Positions 10,940 to 22,499 of a stretch of 64,000 bases of DNA are shown here, one piece after another; position 1 is the stretch's first letter, and every line of letters begins with the position of its first letter. The notes under the pieces were generated by a model. That model was not told the DNA's origin, did not search any database, and saw only the letters and a list, made by a program, of their open reading frames with translations. The position numbers were made by a program, and so were the translations under genes. Source of the stretch: Argyresthia goedartella (lineage: Eukaryota > Arthropoda > Insecta > Lepidoptera > Argyresthiidae); NCBI GenBank assembly GCA_949825045.1, contig OX463812.1, positions 2,898,661-2,962,660 of the forward strand, read 5' to 3'.

Positions 10940-11715
10940 CTGGGAACAAAAAGAAATATTAAAATAAACTAGTACACATTATCAAAGTAGAAGTCGTGCT
11001 CAAAAAAGTGAGTTTTCTATGGCTGATGATTTCGGTTAGGAAGAAAATAATCATGAATCTAAGAAATGAAGAAATAAGTAAATAAGAATTGGCTACTTGG
11101 TCAAAATACTTGGCTTATTCCGATAGACGAAGAATATATAAAAAATAATAATTAAATTTTGTTGTTTAGGGCTTGTGTCGTTCAGAGTATTTATTTATTT
11201 ACTAACTTTTTCACTGTCTAATTATCGTTCTTTATGTCAATTTTAATTTTAATATAATGTGCTCTGTTAAAAAGCGTTTTAGTTCCGTTGCGCTTTCAAA
11301 AAAGCTTTCATCTGTTCGTCCGCCACATTTCCTTAACCCCTCGTATGTGGGAATGTTGGAAAAACAGAGTTATATATTATGAGAGGTTATTCCCCCAACC
11401 CAAATCCACAAATAAAAATGCCATCTAAGCCATTTCAAAAATGTACCTTTGCCTATATGTATGTTTGTGTAAGTAGAAATACGGGTTTAGGACGCAAATT
11501 ATTCTAATCTTCTTTGATAGTTTGTAGGTTGGGACAGTGATTGATGGATCACCCTTGCTTACGTGCTGCGACTGTCAGACAATATGATAAGAAAACCACG
11601 AAAACAACTTTATTGATGCCTTGGAAATTTGGCCTAGTAACACTTTATACCTACATTTTATAGAGGCTATTTACACTCTTTGAAATAATACTTGGTTTTA
11701 GTATACCTTTAGATA
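10940..11715. other. Intron sequence, no feature recognised
   Basis: AT-rich with no frame, domain or named repeat seen. Confidence 0.4.
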
Positions 11716-12068
11716 TGTCACCGTAAGATTGTCAAAACCTGATTGTCAAAATTGATAAACTAACGGTTTTTTTCTCGTTAGTTGGTCAACTATCGACAGA
11801 TAGTAAAGCGTACTGCTTACTATATGCCGCGTTAGTTGATAAACTAACGATTAAAACTGTTAAATAGTAAACTGGTTTAAACTTGAATTGCAAACGAAAA
11901 ACCACTGCGGTAACTTCGATAAAGTTGTGTCTTCGTGTTAGGTTGGCATGTAAGAACAAAAGAAACGTAAATTCTAAACCCTGTTGGTCTGGTTTACTAA
12001 CCGGTCGATGGTTGATCAACTAACGCGTTAGTTTATCAACTAACGGTTTTGACTATCTTACGGTGACA
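11716..12068. mobile_element. MITE, GTTAGTTGATCAACTAACG family, copy 1 (353 bp)
   Basis: Terminal inverted repeats TGTCACCGTAAGAT and ATCTTACGGTGACA. Both ends are flanked by GATA (11712-11715 and 12069-12072), read as a 4 bp target-site duplication. The interior has nested palindromes around GTTAGTTGATCAACTAACGCG and the module-M core (CTTCGTGTTAGGTTGGCATG). No transposase; non-autonomous. The 4 bp duplication would fit a Sola-like or similar superfamily, but this is inference. Confidence 0.85.
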
Positions 12069-12072
12069 GATA

Positions 12073-12656
12073 CAAGGAGATGCGGTTATCGCGGCGCTCT
12101 ATGGTTTTGGTATTCCAGCGAAAGGTCTTCAAGTTTATTTTGCTCCGCACGAGCTCTGAACTCTCTTTCTCGCACAGGGTGGTGGGGTGTTAGAAAGAGA
12201 GTTGACATCTCTTTCGGAGATAAAAAATCCTTGACGCGAAATGCACTTGTCTTGCGGTACTTCATATCAACTGGTATTCATGAACGGCGTCTCCCGTGCA
12301 ACTCTTGAGAGTTAACTAACGCAATTAGTGGCTAAGGACTCCTATCAGGCGATAGGTTGGTTCTTTCGTTTCACACCGGGCTCCTAGAGCGGCACCGTAG
12401 GATAAATAATTAACTAAGTCTAATTAAAAGTTTCAGCTCCAAAGCTTTGTACATAAAGAACAAGCTGGCCCGGATTATGAAGTGAGGTTACTTACTTAGA
12501 TACTTTATTTCTGTGTATTTTGTAAGTGGAAACAACAATCACTTATAAAAATGTTGGCATATAAAAATGTTGGGTTTTAGATTATAGCTGCATGATTACA
12601 TCGAAATCGAATAACCACATTTAAAAAAAGCATGCATGCAGAAACCTAGCCCCTCA
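12073..12656. other. Intron sequence, no feature recognised
   Basis: An 81-codon frame at 12063-12308 starts inside the MITE end and has no recognisable domain. Nothing else is supported. Confidence 0.4.
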
Positions 12657-13215
12657 TTCAATAGTCAATAGTCAAAGTACTTTATTACTGTAGATATTTA
12701 CATATACTTAGCAAACGTCATTTTTTGCCTCTTCTCTACATTGGACCACTGTGGGAGAAGAAGGGCGTAGAAACTCCGACAGATTTATTTTTAGATCTCT
12801 TTTAAAAATAGGTTGTGCTTAACTAATACAAATATGAAAAATTTAATTGTTATGATTAATAAGCAGGAATAAATAATTACAAAATTATTAACAGCAAGGT
12901 CTGTGTTGAGCCAGATTAACCCCATACAGTCCTGTCATTTAAGTAATCTTGAACATTGTAATATCCCTTTTTCGACAAAGTCGCTTTAACATGCTTTTTA
13001 AATTGCTCAAATGGCAATTTCAAAATCTCCAGAGGTATCTTATTGTAGTAGAGAATGCACTGACCCTTGAAAGAATTGCTAACCTTCGCGAGTCTAAAAC
13101 GGGGCGTACATAGTCTGTGATTATTTCTTAGGTTAACATTACAGCTGTCGCTAAGTTTGGAAAATGTTGTAAGGTTCTTGCGTACATACATTATATTTTC
13201 GAAAATAAATTGATT
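12657..13215 (-). pseudogene. 5'-truncated CR1/jockey-like LINE, 3' end copy 1
   Basis: Minus strand codes the C-terminal tail of a LINE ORF2 (QFIFENIMYVRKNLTTFSKL to YLNDRTVWG, stop near 12916), then a 3' UTR with AATAAAG and a short repeat tail (GACTATTGACTATTG). It is nearly identical to 55212-55770, with about seven differences seen by eye, so both copies are recent. This copy is truncated inside the C-terminal domain at about 13215. Confidence 0.88.
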
Positions 13216-13354
13216 AATAAATAAATTATATCCATCAACTCCTAACGACACATGTATTGCTAACTTTTAATACTAGTGGCCCTGTGGGCACTACACCTCG
13301 CTAACAGGGGGGATTGTGAACCAATTTTTAGGTAAGTATTTCAGATTCAATCAA

Positions 13355-13424
13355 AATCAAGTAGTAAGGTAGCTGCACCAATAACTTTGTAAACTATATT
13401 TTGCGATTTAAAATACAATGCAGA
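13355..13424 (+). repeat. Family A fragment
   Basis: GTAGCTGCACCAATAACTTTG and TATTTTGCGATTTAAAATACA match the middle of family A as seen at 21555-21610. Confidence 0.6.
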
Positions 13425-13840
13425 TATCGAGAGGGAGAGAAGGGCGCTAGCAGTCAGAGCGAATATGATATCCCACAGGTTCGCGCAGTGTACAGTACCA
13501 GTCAAACTTACACTATTTAGAGCATACTGTACATCGCTTTACTCATGTAGCTTGTGGACCAAATACACGAAGAAATCCTTCAGTGCCATTCGTGTTCAAT
13601 TTAATAACGCATTCAGGCGGCTGTTGCGGCTGCCGCGGCGCTGTAGTGCGTCGGGGATGTTCGCAGAGGCGCGCGTCGACTGCTGCGTACACAACGCTAC
13701 GTAAGCGATGCGCCTCGACGCTCGCCAGACTCCGCGCCAGCCGCAGCACCATCCTGTCTGTGATCGCGGATCAAATTGACACCCGTTTCACCAGACAATG
13801 GTCAAATATAATTATTAAGTCAAATTGTTATTATTAAACC
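13425..13840 (+). pseudogene. LINE reverse transcriptase C-terminal relic
   Basis: The plus strand reads RFAQCTVPVKLTLFRAYC, SLYSCSLWTKYTKKSFSA and NNAFRRLLRLPRRCSASGMF, a conserved post-RT region of CR1-like LINEs found in many insects. A frameshift near 13690 moves the frame to TLRKRCASTLARLRASRS. The 5' part is absent. No functional product. Confidence 0.8.
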
Positions 13841-13984
13841 CTATAATAAGTATGTACAAATGGATGTAACGTCTGAAAATAACAATAAACTTTTCACGAA
13901 AAAAGTTATAGTCTATTTCACTCACTCTCATGGTCTGTATAGATTCTCTTTACTAATCCGTCTCCTACTTCGAGGTGTCCTAAC

Positions 13985-14880
13985 TTAGTATGTTTTATTT
14001 TATTTTATTTTTATTGTTAACATATCCAACAGCAGTTCTACATATATAAAGCTTAGTTGTTAAGTAACGTAATTTGTCTTAGCCAATAATAGGATATTGT
14101 AGATGCCTTAATTAGACCGAACCAATAAGAACTTAATACTTAAAATAAAGGATGTAAGCAGGACAACTTTTATTAATCTAGGTTTTGTTGCACTAAAAAC
14201 TATGAAAGGTATACCGAGACAAAACAATAGATTTCAAGGTACTCGATTTTGCTCTTTTAATAATATATCTAGTACTTGCTTCTTTACACCAACCTTAGAT
14301 AAATTGAACATGTCTATACCATTGCTGAATTTCTTATTGAAACACTTAGTAGCTCTAGAAATGTATTCATTACGACCGTAGTTTGTCTTGCTATAGGGTG
14401 TGTAAAAGACATCGTGTTGTCGGCGTCGTGCGGAGCACCGACGGGGGACAACCAAAGATGTCAGTGTTGTTAGAGAGGGGCTGTCGATGGTGGAGTTAGC
14501 CAAGTCATGTAGGAAGGCCATATCAAGCATGGTGCGTCTATCCACTAGGGTGTTAATACGATGATGGTTGCAGGCTTCTTCGTAAGATGGGAATTGTATT
14601 TTCAGTCTATAGTTTAGGTGGTTTATAAACTGTTTTTGTATTCGTTCAATTTTATTAGTGTACACTGCATATTGCGGATTCCAGATGATACTGGCAAATT
14701 CAAGGATACTACGGACATATGCGTAGTATACTTTCTTTACACATGAGATGTCGTTAAAGGGCTTACATACTCGGATCACGAAACCGAGGTTCCTGTAAGC
14801 TTTATTTACTATCATATGTTTTGAAAGGATTTCTTGGATTTTTAGAAAGCAGGCGGCCGAAAGTTTTTGGTGACTTATAT
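13985..14880 (-). pseudogene. 5'-truncated LINE (post-RT domain) with AATAA-rich tail
   Basis: A 193-codon open frame at 14815-14234 reads AYRNLGFVIRVCKPFNDISC, YYAYVRSILEFASIIWNPQY and IERIQKQFINHLNYR, the standard C-terminal region after the RT domain of CR1/jockey-type LINEs. The same frame continues upstream to about 14870. The 3' UTR ends in an AATAAAATAAAAT-rich tail near 13990-14015. The frame is intact as far as it goes, but endonuclease and RT domains are missing. Confidence 0.85.
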
Positions 14881-15519
14881 TTTTAGAACCGCCTCATGAA
14901 GACCTTTAACTTGATACCCCACACGATAGGTTTCAGAAAAAGAAACAAAAAAAAACGTCTTGCACCTATTAACTACCTTAATGTAATGTCAGCTTCCCAA
15001 GTCAACAATATTGTGATCATCATACAAACTGTAACCCTCATTTCCCCCATTACCTGAATTTCACCAAATCCCTTCTTAGTGCTGCCCCACTCCACTCTCT
15101 ACAGATGAGGAACAAAGTTTCATGTCTTTAGGACCAGTGATTATGGATAAATTTAAGTGCTTTGAAATAGGGTGAAGTCAGAAATTGATTGATTCTAGAG
15201 GCAAGTAAAATAAAAGTTACAAAAAAGAACCTATGGCAACCGGACATGAGAGCGGATTTTAAGCTATCGTCAGTTTTTTGTTACTTTTTACTGAGTAAAA
15301 TATAGTTCCATTGCAAAATCTCTGTGATATATCATATGGGTAATGTAATCAAGAGGCGTCTTAGTAAGCAAAGCCATGCGCATGACCCACATTACATTAC
15401 ATTATTTTGTTGGTAAAATTCCCCACCATTTTGAAACTAAATACAAATATATTTTCACGAGCCATTGCGAGTGGGATTGCGATTCGTAGATGTATTACCA
15501 ATTACTGGGATTATGGCAA
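14881..15519. other. Intron sequence, no feature recognised
   Basis: No frame, domain or named repeat recognised. Confidence 0.4.
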
Positions 15520-15585
15520 TCAATCAATCAATTGTCTTTATTACTGTAGATATTTACATATACATTGACGAGCAATGAAAAAGTT
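15520..15585 (-). mobile_element. LINE 3'-tail fragment
   Basis: CAATCAATCAATCAATTG then CTTTATTACTGTAGATATTTACATATA is the reversed 3' end of the LINE family at 12657 and 55212, with an ATTG-repeat tail instead of ATTGACT. Confidence 0.75.
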
Positions 15586-15699
15586 CCACCCACAAAATGC
15601 CGACAAACACCTTAATATCTCCTAAGACATAGAACCTAGCTTCATAAATTATAATAAAAGGTATAATATAGGTAATATTCTGATGCGCTGTTAAATGTA

Positions 15700-16000
15700 C
15701 TTCAATATTGCAGACGGCGTCATTAAGCTAGCCTTTCCCGTTTAACCCCTCCTTTGCCGAGCGCCCTTCATAGTCCACTTTTCAATAACGCCATATTTGC
15801 GGGCCGCCCTATACAGACCCAGCAGCAGCGCACGCTGCCGCGTCGAGCAATATGAGTAATTTCAACCAATGGGGATCGGTGTGACAAGGAAAGTAACAAA
15901 ATTTCGTTATGTAAAGGAATGAGATAGGTATTAAAACCGTCGGACCTTAACCAATCGTAGTAAAAGTCCATCAACGGAATGCATCATGCGGCACAACTTC
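15700..16000 (+). promoter_or_regulatory. Promoter-like region of the inferred nested gene
   Basis: GC-richer than its surroundings (CTGCCGCGTCGAGC at about 15834). It has two CCAAT boxes (AACCAATGG near 15869, AACCAATCG near 15949) and leads to TTCAGTC initiator-like sites at 15998-16004 and 16008-16014. No TATA box at the expected distance. Promoter status is inferred from position and motifs only. Confidence 0.45.
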
Positions 16001-16087
16001 AGTCCGGTTCAGTCGTGGGTTTGAGGCAGCAGTGTTCAAGTTTTTTTGGTGAAAAGTGTTTTGTTTTCATCGCAAAAGGAAAGAAAC
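16001..16087 (+). other. Nested gene exon 1 (5' UTR, inferred)
   Basis: Begins at an initiator-like TCAGTC and ends at a strong donor (GAAAC before GTAAGT). It has no ATG, so the first ATG of the spliced transcript would be the one at 17529. The start is uncertain by tens of bases. Confidence 0.5.
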
Positions 16088-17518
16088 GTAAGTAACTAGC
16101 ATGTCTGTTTAATCCTGTAGGTTGTTTGCGTTGGAATTTGTACTAATATCGATGACCTAAACTTGCACGGCGAAAAATTTCCGCCTTGCTGGTTTCGACA
16201 AGACAACAATTGATGGCTTTTTGTTTCTATTTACGGATAAAACTATGTGATATTCATATCTAAGATTCATAAACTCGAAGTGAAAACAATAATTTTGTGC
16301 GTAGATCGTTTCTGAGAGCTGAAATCGTCAATCGAAAATCTTGAGTCATCATCTGGACTATAGTGTCCGCAACGCCAATGTATGTTTTGAAACAAAATGG
16401 CGGTCGGTGGCCATGAGATAACTTAGTATGGATACGCCTGTACAGGTATTGATTCTTGAGATTTGGTTTTGATTAACTCTTGGTCTGCATTTTGTAAATG
16501 TTGCATGTTACTGTTTTTAATGGGTTAGTGTTAACGAAAGGGTATGCGCAAAAGACTTAGATATTTATTTTTATCTTTTTTTTTATTTTTTTTGTTTTAT
16601 CGAATCTTTAAGGGGGGGGGGGTTGTTCAATGCGTTAATACAAACATATTTGGTCATATAAACTTTTTTCTTAGATGCGTATTTTCGACTTTATTGACAC
16701 TTTACGGGGTTTCACAGGATTTAGATTATTTTTAATGTTTTTTATTTTTTTTATTTCATATATTTGCTTTTTTTTTGATGCATAGATCTTATTAAAGGTC
16801 GTAAATACTTAAGTTTTTGTTTCATACACTTTTCTCTGTAGTCAGTAATTTAGCCGTAATTTTTTTCGAAATCTCCCAACACTTATTTTTTTTTTCAGAA
16901 AGGTACCAAATTTTAGTCTAGTAAACCACATATTATTTTGCACTCAGCTGATAGGTGGCGTCATTATAAGCCACAATTGTCAAAATAACTTTTCTCTATT
17001 GTCAATTTTTGGCTAGAGTAGGTTATTGTGGCTAAATTTAAATTGGGTTTAGGTTAGGTTGGGTTGGAACTTCTAAAAAGCAAAACTGGAGCGAGCGCAG
17101 CGCAGTGGAGCGAGCATATGCAAATAAAAACAAAATGTATCTAAAAAATACCCCTTCTACCTTTTGATTCTAATTTTAGCCTCGTTAATAAAGTCGAAAA
17201 TAAGCACTTTAGAGAAAAGTTTATTTAACAAAATAGGTTTGTTTCAATAATATGAATAATCTCCTATCAAAATAAGAACAAATACTCAACAAACAAAAAA
17301 ACATCAAAAAAGTCTAAGTATATCTTTCCGCATACTCTTTCCTTCACACTGACCTTCTACATCTCAGGACTTTGATATTGTGTGTCTGTATGCTTACTTA
17401 TATTTTCAATACACAAATATTAACCATTTAAGTTATTTGTTTGTCTTTTTGCGCCTGTTTGTGTGTCTGACTGTGCCTGTTTTTTAACGCTTTTTTAACA
17501 CATTTCCGCATTCTCTAG
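16088..17518 (+). other. Nested gene intron 1 (inferred)
   Basis: 1,431 bp from GTAAGT to the CTCTAG acceptor at 17518. AT-rich, with poly-T and poly-G runs (16611-16622) and an AAAATGGCGGTCGG motif near 16395 resembling a YY1/Pho site. The TAGGTTAGGTTGGGTTGG and GCGAGCGCAGCGCAG blocks near 17050-17115 are dispersed-repeat style. Confidence 0.45.
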
Positions 17519-17788
17519 TGTATAAGATATGGTGAGGATAAGAGGAGGAGGAATAGGGAGGGGGAAAGGTGGAGGACGAGGAGGAGTAAGCTCCTCTAGG
17601 GAAATTGAGGTGGACGTCATTGTGGAGCCATGTCCCTTGGAGCCTCCGACGCCGGCTCGACGAGCCAGGACCCACGGCGGGAATACCGACAGCCGAGGGA
17701 GGGTCGCAGCGAAAGGCAGGGGCAGGGGCAGGGGCAAGGGCAGCGGCAGGGGCAGGGGCAGGGGTAGTATGCCAGAGGAGCAGCAGCG
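17519..17788 (+). CDS. Nested RG/RGG-rich protein gene, exon 2 (coding start)
   Basis: ATG at 17529 is the first ATG of the inferred transcript. Exon 2 encodes 86 codons plus two bases. It is rich in Gly and Arg at both ends: RGGGIGRGKGGGRGG near the start and GRGRGRGKGSGRGRGRG near the end. The middle is Pro-rich (EPCPLEPPTPARRAR). Such RG/RGG boxes are typical of RNA-binding and nucleolar proteins and are arginine-methylation targets, but no folded domain is seen. The donor (CAGCAGCG before GTAATA) joins exon 3 in frame. The coding strand is opposite to mGluR. Low-complexity GC-rich sequence opens several frames here, so the splice-consistent one was chosen. Function unknown. Confidence 0.6.
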
Positions 17789-17959
17789 GTAATATGTTTT
17801 GTTTGTTTATTGCTTTAAATTGTATGTTTTACTTGTTTTGTTTTTTTAACTATTTTTTATGTAAGTTTTGTTGTTTGTGTTATTGGAGACGAATAAATTT
17901 ACTTATATTCTATTCTTTTTTGTATACTTTTATTTTTATAATTTTGTTCTTTCTTTCAG

Positions 17960-18124
17960 ATTTTACTGCGGTAATATTGTCGGAGGCGGACTCCCAGAGG
18001 GAGAACCGTTGGAGTCCCTCTTGCACATTAAGCGCCAGCGGATCTGGGATCCCCTCCAATCCCTGATCACAATACACGAGATGCCGCCTGCTTCCTCCGC
18101 TTTGTTGGCGCCATCACCAGTGAT
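17960..18124 (+). CDS. Nested RG/RGG-rich protein gene, exon 3
   Basis: A 165 bp exon between a pyrimidine-rich acceptor (TTCTTTCAG) and a GTAAGA donor. Joined to exon 2 it continues QQR-FYCGNIVGGGLPEGE, then ESLLHIKRQRIWDPLQSLIT and MPPASSALLAPSPV. Unlike exon 2 this part has ordinary composition, with a likely amphipathic helix (SLLHIKRQRIWDPLQSL). I do not recognise the family. If the donor is not used, the frame stops at once at TAA 18126-18128. Confidence 0.6.
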
Positions 18125-19249
18125 GTAAGAAACATTTTTTTAGCGTAGTCTATACTGTGTTTTTTTTTAATTATTTTTTTAAGATATTCCAACAATATGT
18201 TCGTAAAAAGCTCTGTGTTTAAAAAAAAATCACATATATTTGAACATGTTATTTGTTATCTTACCATTGCTAATTTATTTTATTGATATTTTAATAAGTA
18301 ATATTTTTTTACAAGTAAACATTTTTGTATGAAGCCAGGCTACTTGAAACTTCAAATAGGTACCTACCCTAAAATTTTGGTTTTTCGTGTACTGTAATGT
18401 AATGTTTCGTCTAATGAGAATTTAATTACAAACAACAAATGTTCTTTTGACACAATATAGTAAATAGCGTAGTAGCGTTTCTGAGATAATTCAGTTTAAA
18501 TATGTAATTTAGTCATTTATCTAGTAGTTTTTATTTGTATTCTAATACGGTTCGATACTTGTCAAATTTATATATTTATGTAATTTCTCATTACAATATA
18601 CATTAAATTGTATTTTGTATATGACTATTGAACATAAAATAAAAAACACAAAAAATACAGAGAATTAATTTGCAAAGGCAAGCTTATCTCTAAAAAGACA
18701 TCTCTTCCATCAAACCCATGATGTAACCCCATAATTGTAAACTATTTTTTAAACATCTGTCATATCTACCAAAGATCAGAATTTCAAAGTCGCATCCATA
18801 CTTTTTTCGCCAGTGGTATTTCTGTTTGTATGAAGAAATTGATCATTTTCAACTCTTCAAAACTTCTTGTTTCTAGTATGCTAATTAGAAAGTGTTCATT
18901 GAATTAGTTAGGTAATTTAATGTAGTTTTTGAATTAGTTAGTTAATTTAATGTAGTTTTTGAATTTATTGACCATTTTCAGCAAATATGTCAAGCCCATA
19001 ATTTTACTATGTGACTGGAGAGGTGTTTAATATCGGGTCATACACACCAGCGACAAATCATATCTGTATAGGGTTCTTGATTTAACTAGTTAAAGACCTA
19101 AACTCTCTAAATTAGCTTAGACAAGCCACTGTAGTCACAAAAAGGGTCTAGAAATAAGCTGACAACATAACCTATTTTAGAACACTTTTTTGATAATGTT
19201 ATTTTAAGGTCATGGCTTTAAATCAATTTTTGTCTTAATTTTTCCACAG
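18125..19249 (+). other. Nested gene intron 3 (inferred)
   Basis: 1,125 bp, AT-rich, GTAAGA to TTTCCACAG. It contains a two-copy tandem duplication of about 31 bp at 18900-18963 (GAATTAGTTAGTTAATTTAA type). Nothing else recognised. Confidence 0.45.
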
Positions 19250-19320
19250 GACCATGTCATGTTTATATGTAACTGTGTAAATAATATAATGTTGTAAATA
19301 AAACCAAAAATTCAAGCTCT
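19250..19320 (+). CDS. Nested RG/RGG-rich protein gene, exon 4 and 3' end
   Basis: Acceptor TTTCCACAG at 19241-19249. The exon supplies the last base of a split Met codon and then TMSCLYVTV and a TAA stop at 19278-19280. Total coding length is then 260+165+31 bases, exactly 152 codons with the stop. An AATAAA signal at 19297-19302 lies 16 bases after the stop, so the 3' UTR would be very short and cleavage falls near 19320. The fit of frame, splice sites and poly(A) signal is the main evidence that the gene is real. Confidence 0.55.
19297..19302 (+). terminator. Poly(A) signal of nested gene (inferred)
   Basis: AATAAA hexamer directly after the stop of inferred exon 4. Confidence 0.5.
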
Positions 19321-21481
19321 TCCTGTGTTTAATTTTGAAAATTCAATAGTTTTTGACAAAAATGAGAAGAAAAAATCCCTATTTTCAGAATACTTTCTTT
19401 GCTCACACCTAGACTGCTTGACCAAACCCAGCTTATGTTACATTATTAGAAAGTATGTTTAATGCAGTTTTCAAATATATATAGGTTGTTTCTATTAAAT
19501 AAGTAGTTTACGCCTCTTGGAGGCTAGAAGCAAGCGCGGGGCGCGCGGCCCGCCACCTGTGGTGCGCACGATTTGCGCCGCGGCAAGTGACCCTAGATGC
19601 GGTTGCGAGGCGTGTGGCAAGGGAAGGGTTAAGAGTAATTTGGTGCTATGTCACTGGAACTTTTTCAGTGTACTTGCAATTGCGAATATGCAACCGTCAT
19701 TGTGTTACAAAAAGCACTGTGTAGTCATAAAAACACATACTGTTAAACTGGCTAAATAAACAGCAGTGGCTTACAAATGTTCATTCATTAGTATACATTT
19801 TAAGACATTTGCGGTCTCTTTGCGTTGCGACATCGTCTTAATAATGGTCTTGAGCTTCGCTTTAAAGGAAGCTAATTCAACTTTTTCACCACAAAACCTC
19901 ATTTGTTTCCATTATTACATTCTTAGCACGAAAGCTGCAAGAAATGCGCTGGAACAATCTCAAAACATTTAATATTGCACTCCACCCGCTAAATGAAAAG
20001 TAAGTTAACTCAGATTATTTTGCTATTGAGTTTTGTACAACCATTGAGTATCATAAACGTGAAACAAACAAGTCGATTATCGTCGGAAATCTACGATAAA
20101 TTAGTAAAATGAATTAGAGTTAGTGAAGCTAGCTAGAAAAGCAGGATTTCAGTAACACGATACAGAGACTACGGTGTGGATTTAGTTGATTGTTTTAATT
20201 GCAATTAATGTTTGTGGCATGGTTTTGGAAGATAGAAATAGTTTCAGGTGTTCTGGGAGTTACGTATTAATTAATACTAAATGTTTGTATATGTCACTGG
20301 GTTGACAATCATTCGGTGGCATATATAGAGTAACCTGCAGGTTAAAATGATCCTAGAATTAATGACCATAATACCCATTAAGTCTCGATATTTTGGTCAG
20401 TCCAGAAGTAGAATTTACTAGAAAAACTTCACAGCTGCGGGGATAAGCAAGCCCCTCGTCACACAAAATAGAGTATTGAATACTGACTAAACATGAGCTG
20501 TGCCTCTGCCGACGCGTATCGGAAAAGATATGATACTAAGGTTTGTTTAAACAATTTCGAGAAATTTGTCGCTCTGGTTCCGACTTTAAGTCACAAACGA
20601 ATACCCACGAAACGTACATCATGATGATGTATTCATCAACTCGTTACAGCACAACCCATGACATGTCTCCATCACGGACGCTAAATTACAACAAAATTCG
20701 AACCGGGGAATCAGCTGATTGAAATTCGGCACACACAACGCAAGTTAAAAGCCAACGTTTCGCATGCTCTCATTACAGCTCTATACAGCCTTGTCTAAAG
20801 GCTGGCTTGGTAAGTGAGGCTGTGAATAGCCATGCACCGTAAAGGCACCCAGCAGTAATTACCACTCACTCACATGCCAGCGACAGTTGCCATTGATTGC
20901 CATCCAGAGCAGAAATCTCAAGAGCAAAGGAAACGCCCGAAAACAACCCAAATATATAGGGAAATACACATGGTGTTCGACTAACCGGGTTGCTCCAAAA
21001 TGTTAGTTCAGTGAGCTGTTTTGATGTGAGGATTTCTAGAGAAATTTCTATCAATTCAAGGCGAACTTTCAAAGGGTTTCTATAATGTATATGCTGTGTG
21101 CTAAATGTAATCTAAAATCTACCGAAAATTGAGCATAAAATACATTAGTCGTTTAATATTGAATCTGTTTAGGTTTTGCTATGTTTTTGACTTAGAGAAT
21201 GAGATATCTGTTGCTGATTAGGGCGGGACACTCGACCATGAGATGGCAAGATAATTACAACAACATATCTGATAGGATCAGACAAGGTGCAATAAACCAT
21301 ATAATAGGACCACATGTTTTTGTAAATATCAGAAAAAATGTGCTACGATTTTTTTATATGAACGACAGAGTCAAAGGTTTTGTTACATTACTTTATTTAC
21401 GAAAAATCGACAGCGTTTATCTAGTATTTCTGTTACCGTTATAACAAAAAATACTAAAAAACAGAATAAAATAAATATTTA
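19321..21481. other. Intron sequence, no gene recognised
   Basis: A GC-rich island at 19515-19640 holds an 80-codon frame (19517-19759) with several Cys (CGCEACGK) but no known domain or splice context. A block near 20470-20515 (AGAGTATTGAATACTGACTAA) also occurs near 39360 and is a dispersed repeat. The rest is featureless. Confidence 0.4.
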
Positions 21482-21700
21482 AGGGGGCTTCCATACAACA
21501 ATTATTTCAATATCACATACAAACTTATGAATGCACCTGGTTACGTACATGGAGTGTGAAAGTAGCCGCACCAATAACTTTGCAAACAACATTTTGCCAT
21601 GTAAAATACAAACTATTCACTCCACACCATCCCTGCCATTGTACGTTGGTACGGAACCCTCCGTGCGCGAGATCGACTCGCACTTGACCGGTTTTTATAT
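21482..21700 (+). repeat. Family A interspersed repeat (3' part)
   Basis: GGGGGCTTCCATACAACAATT, CACCTGGTTACGTACATGGAG, GGTACGGAACCC and CGCACTTGACCGG occur in the same order as 24800-25032. Non-coding. Confidence 0.85.
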
Positions 21701-21867
21701 TTATGCAAGGCTAAGCGTATCGCGGGCGAGACGCGTGTCTCACATTATAAAATTAGCCAGTCTGTACAAACTTTAAAAAATCACTTGCTTAGTTGACGTC
21801 TCCTACCGACCTATAAACTACCCACCTGCAAAGTTTCAGGTTCATTACCAATCAACCGTACGTCCCA

Positions 21868-21922
21868 AAAGTGCCCTGTGCCCTGTGCCCTGTGCCCTGT
21901 GCCCTGTGCCCTGTGCCCTGTG
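21868..21922. repeat. TGCCCTG heptamer microsatellite
   Basis: About seven to eight tandem copies of a 7 bp unit (GTGCCCT). Confidence 0.9.
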
Positions 21923-22499
21923 CCGAACGTGGTTGGGGAATCGCGGCCTATTCTCGATTGTAATCGATCAAAAGGAGCGAAATGTCTATCCTACTACGTC
22001 TGCTCAGTCGCTCTGCCGAAAATAGTGGCACTCATAAAGAACATTTTTTCGTTCAGACTATTTAAAAATTAAAAATATTTAAAACATCCGTAATGTTGAA
22101 TAAAATTAGTGATTTGGTAGTATGTTGTATTCTCTTTGGTGATTTGTTATTATGGCAGTAGTATGTGAGGGAGTTTTTGCGAATGAAATTGAGTTGAAGG
22201 GAGTTTTACTACTTAATTGTAGGTGAATAGCAAAAAAAATAATCGAAATTATATTTCCTGCAAAATTCAAGTGTATTTTATTTAATTTTCAACAAATATA
22301 AAAAATGAGGAAAATTCAGGAATCGCAAACTTTTGATCCTTATTGGCGCTTTGTTCATCAAAGAGGTGTAATATTTTATATAAAAAATGTGTTTGTGGCG
22401 TGGTTTGGTCCGTGTGCGGCACTGTCTCAATATGCCTTGTCTTCTACAACAACAAAAAATGATCTGCCTATCTATCTGCCTATATAGATATATAAATGA
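21923..22499. other. Intron sequence, no feature recognised
   Basis: AT-rich; only short frames without features. Confidence 0.4.

Noticed and set aside
17484..17737. Minus-strand Ser/Pro-rich frames
   Set aside because: Low-complexity reverse of the GR-rich exon; only the plus strand has frame-consistent splice sites.
19517..19759. 80-codon Cys-containing frame as part of the nested gene
   Set aside because: The nested transcript already has a stop and poly(A) signal upstream, and no acceptor leads into this frame.
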